From NCBI GenBank assembly GCA_029243845.1, contig JAQWRF010000244.1, positions 1 through 11,482 of the forward strand: a DNA stretch of 11,482 nt, written 5' to 3'. Shown one piece after another: positions 6,574-11,482 of this stretch. Within the stretch, counting starts at the first letter, position 1. Each line of letters starts with the position of its first letter. A program made the translations under genes and the position numbers. The DNA is from Planctomycetota bacterium. GTDB taxonomy: Bacteria > Planctomycetota > UBA1135. Under the pieces are notes generated by a model. It was not told where the DNA came from. It saw only the letters and a program-made list of their open reading frames with translations, and made no database searches.

Positions 6574-8234
6574 TATTTGGTCTCCAGTATTTCTATTTGC
6601 TTAAGAAACTGAAGAGTGTTCTTCAACTCAATAGTTTCGTCACGAGTCGCAAAAATTTCATTGCGACAGTGTGCTGCTAGGGCGGCTAGATCTGGGTCGG
6701 CCGGCATTGCTGATAACCCCCATTCCGCCTTTGCAAGAGCAGTGCGGACGTCGCCTGCGGCGAGCGCTACTGCAGCTTCACGGTACAAATCGCGAGCGTA
6801 TGATGGGCGTAAGTAGCCGTGGTGCGAGGCAGCCAGCTCCGCGTGTGCGGCCTGCAAGCGTTGTCGGCTGCTATTACTGCGTGAAGATAAAGATGCGTCA
6901 TCAACAATGTGCGGAGTTAGCATTACGATAATCTCAGTTTTGATTTCAGATTCGCGTTGCGACTGAAAGAACTGACCAATAAGTGGTAGTGATCCAAGGA
7001 ATGGAATTTGTTCTGTTTGAGTAACCATGCTGCTTTCCATCAAGCCGCCAATTACAACAGTATTGCCTTCACGCACTAAGATATTCGTTTTAACTTCTGT
7101 GGTAGTTTCTTCTGGCAAGCCATCAGAGTTGATAAAGCCAGACGATTTCTTAGGGTAGACCTCCATGCGTACATAGCCGTCTTCACTAACGAAAGGGCGG
7201 AACACTAAAGAAGTACCCACTTCAAGAAAGGAAACCGATTGCAGTGAACCCGTTTGCGTCACAGTAGTTGTGATGTAAGGTAGCTTAGAGCCCACCAATA
7301 ATTCAGCAGCGTGACGATTTACAGTTAATATCTGTGGATTAGAAAGCACAGTAGCGTTGGCTACCGACTCTAGAGCTGACACAAACACGCCCACTTGATT
7401 ACGCAGGATGCCAAAGTGGAGGCCATCTGCAGCGCCGTCGGTAAAGCCCGTTTGCGTCAAGCCACCAAGCCATCCGTCAAGGTCGCCGCCAGTTACGTCA
7501 CCGGTCGCTATGCCACCGCTTACGTTCGTTGAACCACCCATGGATTGAAAGTCAATACCACCAAAGGCTGAGAAATCGACACCTAACTGAAAATCATCGT
7601 TTAGTGTGACCGATAAGATTGTCGCCTCAACAAGTACCTGCAAAGGTGGCACGTCGAGCTGACTCAATAAATCGCGGACTTTGATTACAGTCTGCTCGCT
7701 GGCATAAAGCACTAAGGTCTCGCGGTTAGCTTCTTCGTTGCCGCCAAGATCCGTTAGGCTATCTACACCTTTTTGTGCAGCCATTCCGGAAATCAATTGT
7801 TCGCTACCAACCAGTAGCGGGGCGAGCATTTTCGTTGCCTCGGCTGCGCGAATGTGGTTTAAGCGTAACACGGTTGGAAGGTAACGCACCGTTTGCGTTT
7901 GTCCCTCATCAGCAGATTTCGGGCGAACGATGATGAAGTTACCGTCAATCTCTAGACCGAGTTCGTTGGCTGCCAATATTTGGCGTAATGCATCTTCGAC
8001 AGGAGCGTCGAAGAAGTTCATGGTTACGGTGCCACCGATTTCGGGGCCGTACACCAAGTTCAATTTATAAGTCGCGCTGAATAATTCAAGAACCTGACCT
8101 AAGTCTTCGTCGTGAAAGTTGACAGTGATATTACTGTCCTCGCCAAGATCTGTGAAAGGACCTTGTTGTGCGCTAGTCAGAGTCGCGCTGCCCAGGCAGG
8201 CGATCAGGGTTAGTGTTAAGCGATTTAGAAGCAT
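6573..8234 (-). CDS. Secretin (PilQ/GspD/MshL family) with C-terminal helical extension
   Basis: This 553-residue protein forms the outer-membrane pore of the system. Numbered from ATG 8234, it has an export signal to about 22 (TSA before QQ); an LIAC tetrapeptide ending at Cys13 is an alternative lipobox. An STN/N0-type domain spans about 36-105 (ITVNFHDEDLGQVLELFS), a secretin N1-type domain about 120-195, and the secretin beta-barrel domain about 285-445, including the signature IPFLGSLPLIGQFF (410-423) and MLTPHIVDD at its end. About 105 further residues form a helical, TPR-like tail (RDLYREAAVALAAGD), unusual for the family. The frame also allows TTG at 8249; ATG 8234 is preferred for a normal signal peptide, though neither has a clear ribosome site. 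It overlaps the PilP-like gene by 62 nt. Confidence 0.94.
   Translation of the reverse strand: MLLNRLTLTLIACLGSATLTSAQQGPFTDLGEDSNITVNFHDEDLGQVLELFSATYKLNLVYGPEIGGTVTMNFFDAPVEDALRQILAANELGLEIDGNFIIVRPKSADEGQTQTVRYLPTVLRLNHIRAAEATKMLAPLLVGSEQLISGMAAQKGVDSLTDLGGNEEANRETLVLYASEQTVIKVRDLLSQLDVPPLQVLVEATILSVTLNDDFQLGVDFSAFGGIDFQSMGGSTNVSGGIATGDVTGGDLDGWLGGLTQTGFTDGAADGLHFGILRNQVGVFVSALESVANATVLSNPQILTVNRHAAELLVGSKLPYITTTVTQTGSLQSVSFLEVGTSLVFRPFVSEDGYVRMEVYPKKSSGFINSDGLPEETTTEVKTNILVREGNTVVIGGLMESSMVTQTEQIPFLGSLPLIGQFFQSQRESEIKTEIIVMLTPHIVDDASLSSRSNSSRQRLQAAHAELAASHHGYLRPSYARDLYREAAVALAAGDVRTALAKAEWGLSAMPADPDLAALAAHCRNEIFATRDETIELKNTLQFLKQIEILETK
6581..6585 (-). promoter_or_regulatory. Ribosome binding site GGAGA for the TPR lipoprotein gene
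   Basis: GGAGA sits 7 nt before the ATG at 6573, within the final secretin codons. It supports the TAATG start/stop fusion at this junction. Confidence 0.65.
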
Positions 8235-8877
8235 TTTTGAAGTTGGCAAGCTTCAGTTCGAACTCGTTTTCTCCAAGGTGGAGGACGACACGGCGTGAAT
8301 GTATTGCGCTAACTTCATATCGGATAGATTTGCCATCAAACTGAAGCTCTAAATAGTCACCATTTCGATATTGCTCGCCATTGATGATAGCTACAGCAGT
8401 TCCGCCGAAGATGGCGGTGGTGCTTAGGTCAAGGCCAAAACTATTGATATCAATCGACATAAACTCTTGTTCATCAATGACTTCTACGATTTCCTCGCTA
8501 ACCAAGTTGGTGTCATTACTGGCTTCAACGGCCTCTTCCATGACCGTGTTTAGCAGGTTGTTGATGGGGGTAATTTCTTCGATAGAACCGTGAAAAACCT
8601 TCCGATTGAGAGCTTTTGGCCAAACTTCGAGCCTCTGCAACGCAGTTTCGTATGAAACCACCTTGGAGCTGCTGCCAGCGGCGGCCGGGTGTACCGTTGG
8701 CCCGGCAATTGCGGTGGCGCTTGAGGCGACAGAGGCTACTACAGTTGTTCGGTCACCTTCGTCATTGGCAAAGAGGGTGCGCGACCACACAAAGCCAGCA
8801 CAGCAGAGCAATACCACCAAGGCAATAGCCTTCTTGCGTTGTGCCTGTTGACGCAATTCTTCTCCGCGAGAAACCAT
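8173..8877 (-). CDS. PilP/GspC/GspB-like periplasmic linker protein
   Basis: This 234-residue bitopic protein has a basic cytoplasmic start (MVSRGEELRQQAQRKK), one membrane helix (about 17-32), an Ala/Ser/Thr-rich linker (about 46-70), an acidic middle, and a C-terminal small beta domain (about 146-210). The beta domain carries AVAIINGEQYRNGD (161-174) followed by YEVSAIHSRRVVLHLGENEF, the pattern of the homology region of GspC, GspB and PilP that docks on the secretin N-terminal domain. It is therefore expected to link the inner-membrane platform to the secretin. Its place between the PilO-like gene and the secretin is that of PilP or MshK. GGAGG 7 nt upstream and a TAATG fusion with the PilO-like stop fix the start. 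Subfamily assignment is by position and domain pattern, since overall sequence is divergent. Confidence 0.82.
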   Translation of the reverse strand: MVSRGEELRQQAQRKKAIALVVLLCCAGFVWSRTLFANDEGDRTTVVASVASSATAIAGPTVHPAAAGSSSKVVSYETALQRLEVWPKALNRKVFHGSIEEITPINNLLNTVMEEAVEASNDTNLVSEEIVEVIDEQEFMSIDINSFGLDLSTTAIFGGTAVAIINGEQYRNGDYLELQFDGKSIRYEVSAIHSRRVVLHLGENEFELKLANFKNASKSLNTNPDRLPGQRDSD

Positions 8878-9434
8878 TATTCCGCCTCCGCTTGATCAGA
8901 ATCTTTGAGTACAGGAATCATGATTGATCCGGTTAAGCGAACGGCCCCATAGCTGGCCTGTGCAGAATCAAGGCTTGGCATAATAAAGGACAACTTCTCA
9001 AAGCGTACGAAGTGCTGACCTTGTTCTAATTGGTCAACTAATTTTACTAAGTCGGTATATCGCCCAGATCCCGTCACAATAAAGCGTACGGCCGTATCAC
9101 CTTTTTGTGCTGCCTTAGGCGTGATGTGTATCTCACAATTTAATTCAGCAGCCGCGCGATCGATTCTCTTCTGCACCAAGTGCGGGTTTAAGTCTTGTTC
9201 AAGATTCTCTAAGGCTTCACTTGCGACAGGTAAAAAATCTTGCCACATATCGTTTAATTCATCACGTTGTTGCGGCAACTTGCTATTCTGCTGCTGAATG
9301 GAAATCGCATTTGACTGCCTTTGAAGGTAGTTATCACGAGATTCAAGGTCTGGGTTGATTTGCACGCCCCAGATGACACCCGGAATCAAGATGAAACCGA
9401 GGAGGAAAATCACGCGGTGATATTTAACAGTCAT
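8877..9434 (-). CDS. pilO: PilO-like inner-membrane assembly protein
   Basis: This 185-residue bitopic protein has a short cytoplasmic start, one membrane helix (about 8-24), a Gln-rich predicted coiled coil (about 33-60), and a periplasmic ferredoxin-like domain (about 95-180). The segment GSGRYTDLVKLVDQLEQGQHF followed by VRFEKLSF (about 122-150) matches the conserved core of PilO/MshJ proteins. PilO pairs with PilN through coiled coil and fold and passes the link to PilP. It is flanked by the PilN- and PilP-like genes in the standard order. The start is well fixed by a perfect AAGGAGG 7 nt upstream and a TAATG fusion with the preceding stop. Confidence 0.9.
   Translation of the reverse strand: MTVKYHRVIFLLGFILIPGVIWGVQINPDLESRDNYLQRQSNAISIQQQNSKLPQQRDELNDMWQDFLPVASEALENLEQDLNPHLVQKRIDRAAAELNCEIHITPKAAQKGDTAVRFIVTGSGRYTDLVKLVDQLEQGQHFVRFEKLSFIMPSLDSAQASYGAVRLTGSIMIPVLKDSDQAEAE
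8885..8889 (-). promoter_or_regulatory. Ribosome binding site GGAGG for the PilP-like gene
   Basis: GGAGG lies 7 nt before the ATG at 8877, in the last codons of the PilO-like gene, and supports the TAATG junction. Confidence 0.7.
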
Positions 9435-10054
9435 TATCGCGCCTCCTTGTGCATTTTCGCTTTGTTTAATCCTGGCATCAGTAACTCACCACGTAAGTGA
9501 ATAGTCGCACGTACGGTATCGTTCATGTCCTCGACCAGTTCGGTGTTTTCGTCGATGCTAGCGTAGGTGAATGAGGTGAACTCACGCAGACGTTCTGGCA
9601 AGTTCATTAAGTTCTCATCGCCGCGCACTAGAGCAGTAATCTCTAAATGTATTTCGGCTGATTTGATTTTGCTCAAACCTTGACGGCGCAAATCGTGCTT
9701 GAATTCAATCTTTTCAATGAGCACGTATTCACCAACAGCGCTCGCTAGCTCTGCCAAAATGGAGCCCGCTGTTGGCATGCGCAAATGATCGCTCAGAGAA
9801 TCTAGTCGCGCAGCGTATTGATTCATATCTGCGTAGAGCATTCCGAGGTCTTGGCCAGCGCGAATTTCTTCTGAGTTCGGCGCTTCAGCCAATTCGGCTA
9901 TGCGGCGCTGCTGCTTCGCTTCAGCAGAAACGGTGAAGGCTCCGGCGAGGCAGGCCGCCATAAATAGCATTAATATCGCCACGCGACGCGTGGTTCGTCG
10001 GCGCTCTAAATGTTGCTCAAAGGCCACATTAGGCATGAAATCAGCTGTTTTCAT
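9434..10054 (-). CDS. pilN: PilN-like inner-membrane assembly protein
   Basis: From ATG 10054 this is a 206-residue bitopic protein. MKTADFMPNVAFEQHLERRR is the cytoplasmic tail; PilN tails normally read like INLLP and bind PilM, and here DFMPN stands in that place. One membrane helix follows (about 25-43), then a helical stretch with QQRRIAELAE, then a periplasmic alpha/beta domain with LAELASAVGEYVLIEKIEFK (about 99-118), the usual PilN core. The frame continues upstream to a possible start at 10096, but ATG 10054 is preferred: it gives TAATG fusion with the pilM stop, a GAGGG site 8 nt upstream, and a family-like N-terminus. Sequence is divergent; the assignment rests on topology, the core pattern and position between PilM- and PilO-like genes. 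Confidence 0.86.
   Translation of the reverse strand: MKTADFMPNVAFEQHLERRRTTRRVAILMLFMAACLAGAFTVSAEAKQQRRIAELAEAPNSEEIRAGQDLGMLYADMNQYAARLDSLSDHLRMPTAGSILAELASAVGEYVLIEKIEFKHDLRRQGLSKIKSAEIHLEITALVRGDENLMNLPERLREFTSFTYASIDENTELVEDMNDTVRATIHLRGELLMPGLNKAKMHKEAR
9442..9448 (-). promoter_or_regulatory. Ribosome binding site AAGGAGG for pilO
   Basis: A full consensus AAGGAGG lies 7 nt before the ATG at 9434, inside the end of the PilN-like gene. It is the strongest Shine-Dalgarno site in the window. Confidence 0.8.
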
Positions 10055-11130
10055 TATTTGTACCCTCGCATTGCTAAGCCTAGGGACACAGCCCATAGGT
10101 GTTGATTCTCTAAGACATGCTTGGGTGCATCAATGCCTAACTTGGTAAACGGTTTGGCGACCTCGGTTGGTATTTGTAGAGCATTCGCCAACGAAGTTTC
10201 CACTTCTGGTAAGTTCGCACCGAATCCGGTCAAGAAGACTTGATTGAGCTTGGCACCACGGTGACGATTCGCATAATGGCGTAAACAAGCACGAACTTCT
10301 TGCGCCACTGATTCGGACTCTAGGCGCAGTGCATGAAGTAATTCAGCGCCGCGCCCGAGAGCTTGTTCAGCTAGCTGCGAGATTGAGGTCGCTTGGGTTG
10401 ATTTAGAGGGGGCGGAGTCATCGTCATCGAAAACCAATTTGTTTAAATCAATTTCGTCAACGTTTAACACCTTGTCGAGTGTGCCCAGCAAACGTTCTCC
10501 GTTTAGCTGCATTGGTTTTAAGAAGCGTAATTCTCCACCTTGCATAATGCCGAAGAAAGAGTGCCCAAAACCTAGATGTAGAAAACCCCAAGGATTCTCT
10601 AGTTCGCCGTGCATTGCTTGCAAACTGCGTCCTAAGGGGAATGCCGAAATCTCAAGTCCGCAAGTCCGCATGCGTAAATTGTCGACGGCTTCTTCGCAAC
10701 GACGCTTTTCTGACTGACCGATACTTACCAGTAGCAGTTCTTCACGCGCCTGAAGATCGTCTTCTTCAAAGTTGCCATTCAGCGGAATGTAGCGATAGGC
10801 CACGCCTTCAGGGTCGTTGATCGATCGTAGTGCAGTTTCCTTCAAGGTTTGCTGCATCTTGCCGCGATTGTGCGCGTCAACCGGTACCAGCGAAACAGCG
10901 ACATCGTTGCCACTTAAACTAACTAAGCAATCTTTGCCGCGCGTTTTCATGTCTTTTAAACGCGGAAGCATATTTTCAACAACCGTCATTTGACGACCAG
11001 CTCCAGCAGCCTCTACTTCTTCCGCGCAACGTACCGACCAGCCCTTAGGGCCACCATCGAGTTGTAAAATGCGTGTTTCGAGTGCCCCAAAGTGGACGGC
11101 AATCGGCGAGGTTCGAGTAATAAATTTCAT
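10054..11130 (-). CDS. pilM: PilM-like actin-fold assembly protein
   Basis: This 358-residue cytoplasmic protein has the PilM/FtsA-type actin fold. The first phosphate loop is AVHFGALETRILQL (11-24), the second is LHLGFGHSFFGI (184-195), and the adenosine-loop region is VFLTGFGANLPEVE (298-311). A PilM-like insert with acidic DDDD lies at 235-238. PilM forms a ring under the inner membrane, binds the PilN tail and connects the platform to the motor. In typical members the two phosphate loops begin with Asp (DIG-like); here both positions are His (His13 and His185), so nucleotide binding may be altered or lost. ATG 11130 is the first possible start after an in-frame stop at 11134-11136, but the nearest GAGGA is 19 nt away, so initiation looks weak. 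It opens the run of machinery genes and is joined to pilN by TAATG. Confidence 0.9.
   Translation of the reverse strand: MKFITRTSPIAVHFGALETRILQLDGGPKGWSVRCAEEVEAAGAGRQMTVVENMLPRLKDMKTRGKDCLVSLSGNDVAVSLVPVDAHNRGKMQQTLKETALRSINDPEGVAYRYIPLNGNFEEDDLQAREELLLVSIGQSEKRRCEEAVDNLRMRTCGLEISAFPLGRSLQAMHGELENPWGFLHLGFGHSFFGIMQGGELRFLKPMQLNGERLLGTLDKVLNVDEIDLNKLVFDDDDSAPSKSTQATSISQLAEQALGRGAELLHALRLESESVAQEVRACLRHYANRHRGAKLNQVFLTGFGANLPEVETSLANALQIPTEVAKPFTKLGIDAPKHVLENQHLWAVSLGLAMRGYK
10063..10067 (-). promoter_or_regulatory. Ribosome binding site GAGGG deciding the pilN start
   Basis: GAGGG lies 8 nt before ATG 10054 within the last codons of pilM. It favours the short PilN form over the in-frame start at 10096. 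Confidence 0.65.
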
Positions 11131-11144
11131 GGATTAGAGCGTGT

Positions 11145-11171
11145 TGCATTCCTCTTTCGGCAAGAAATGCA
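11145..11171 (-). other. Stem-loop between the mini-protein and pilM
   Basis: TGCATT (11145-11150) pairs with AATGCA (11166-11171) and, inside it, TCTT (11153-11156) pairs with AAGA (11162-11165) around a 5-nt loop, with a 2-nt bulge: a 10-bp stem. In the transcript the bulge belongs to GAGGA, the only Shine-Dalgarno-like string before pilM. No T-run follows, so it is not a standard intrinsic terminator. It might slow transcription, mark RNA processing or limit pilM translation; this is inference. Confidence 0.4.
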
Positions 11172-11183
11172 TCGCAACTTAAG

Positions 11184-11273
11184 CTAAATCCAATTAACTA
11201 TCGCTACAGTAGAAAATATGAATACCATGGCGGCAGCCAAGGCCATTAAGGGGCGTTTGTTGTTGTTTTTCAT
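11184..11273 (-). CDS. 29-residue single-helix membrane mini-protein
   Basis: A short frame runs from ATG 11273 to TAG at 11184-11186. It encodes MKNNNKRP and then a hydrophobic stretch LMALAAAMVFIFSTVAIVNW and a final Ile. A basic, Asn-rich head and one membrane-length helix predict a small inner-membrane protein with the head inside. Its ATG overlaps the stop of the GspG-like gene as ATGA, the same coupling seen at the ATPase/PilC junction, so it can be translated by reinitiation; it has no ribosome site of its own. I do not recognise a family. It could be a regulator or stabiliser of the pilus platform, or a remnant leader-plus-helix of a pilin, though no Gly-Phe...Glu prepilin site is present. 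Confidence 0.55.
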   Translation of the reverse strand: MKNNNKRPLMALAAAMVFIFSTVAIVNWI

Positions 11274-11482
11274 AGTTCGAAGAGGACGACGCCGTCCTCG
11301 GTGACGGTGGTGGAGTTGATCTTGAAGGAGCCCGTGTCTGTCCAGTACACCCAACCTGTTGTGTCGTCAGCGCTTACGATAGATTCTCCTGGCTGGATAA
11401 CCATGATGGTCGTTAGATTGTTAAATGGATTAGTGGGCAGTGCATCACGCAAATATGGGCCGAAGTAATAGCCCGGAGTGCC
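11270..11482 (-). CDS. GspG-like (major) pseudopilin, C-terminal part; 5' end outside window
   Basis: The frame is open from the right edge to TGA at 11270-11272 and gives 70 residues. They begin GTPGYYFGPYLRDALPTNPF and include the later segments SADDTTGWVYWTDTGSFKIN and VVLFEL. The pattern GPYL...P.NPFN...GW.Y....G is the C-terminal signature of GspG-type major pseudopilins, where this region forms the calcium-binding loop and final beta strands; here the match to calcium ligands is not certain. The N-terminal prepilin signal is outside the window. The tail style is common in Planctomycetota and Verrucomicrobiota pseudopilins. Its place ahead of pilM suggests that it is the main filament subunit of the cluster, but this cannot be shown from the part seen. 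Confidence 0.78.
   Translation of the reverse strand, partial: GTPGYYFGPYLRDALPTNPFNNLTTIMVIQPGESIVSADDTTGWVYWTDTGSFKINSTTVTEDGVVLFEL

Noticed and set aside
10054..10096. Longer N-terminus for PilN starting at 10096
   Set aside because: It would overlap pilM by 43 nt and add residues unlike PilN tails; ATG 10054 has a ribosome site and the recurring TAATG junction.
1..11482. CRISPR arrays, insertion sequences, tRNA or rRNA genes
   Set aside because: No regularly spaced repeats, transposase-like frames, terminal inverted repeats or RNA gene structures were seen; almost every base is inside the operon genes.

Overview
This window holds one long minus-strand gene cluster for a type IV filament machine (the type IV pilus / MSHA / type II secretion superfamily). 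Both ends are cut by the window. In transcription order, from high to low coordinates: the tail of a GspG-like pseudopilin (11270-11482), a 29-codon membrane mini-protein (11184-11273), PilM-like (10054-11130), PilN-like (9434-10054), PilO-like (8877-9434), a PilP/GspC/GspB-like protein (8173-8877), a secretin (6573-8234), a TPR lipoprotein (5479-6573), a GspE/PilB/MshE-type assembly ATPase (3545-5482), a PilC/GspF platform protein (2391-3548), three Glu5-bearing minor pseudopilins of GspI-, GspH- and GspJ-type (1966-2388, 1517-1987, 960-1514), and the first 296 codons of a GspK/PilX-like subunit (890 to beyond position 1).

The genes fit together as one apparatus: pilins (both ends), an inner-membrane assembly platform (PilM/N/O/PilC-like), a periplasmic clamp (PilP-like), an outer-membrane pore (secretin) with a TPR lipoprotein, and the cytoplasmic ATPase. 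The order M-N-O-P-secretin-TPR-ATPase-PilC-pseudopilins matches the MSHA gene order (mshI-J-K-L-N-E-G then prepilins) without the AAA gene mshM. No retraction ATPase (PilT) or prepilin peptidase lies in the window. Packing is very tight: four junctions use the same TAATG stop/start fusion, three use ATGA, and others overlap or are separated by 2 nt. The only gaps are 53 nt (11131-11183) and 69 nt (891-959). No stretch over 300 bases lacks a gene, and no promoter is visible, so the operon promoter is expected upstream of the right edge.

The organism is a diderm (secretin, outer-membrane style lipoproteins) with mid-range base composition. The GspG-like tail (GPYL...PTNPFNN...GWVYW) resembles pseudopilin tails often seen in Planctomycetota and Verrucomicrobiota. 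That is only a weak lineage hint; a gammaproteobacterial-like MSHA relative is not excluded.

Unusual points: a STAS domain fused in front of the MshEN and ATPase domains of the assembly motor; a PilM whose two phosphate-loop acidic positions both read His; a secretin with an added C-terminal helical/TPR-like tail; and a translationally coupled single-helix mini-protein between the pilin and the platform genes.
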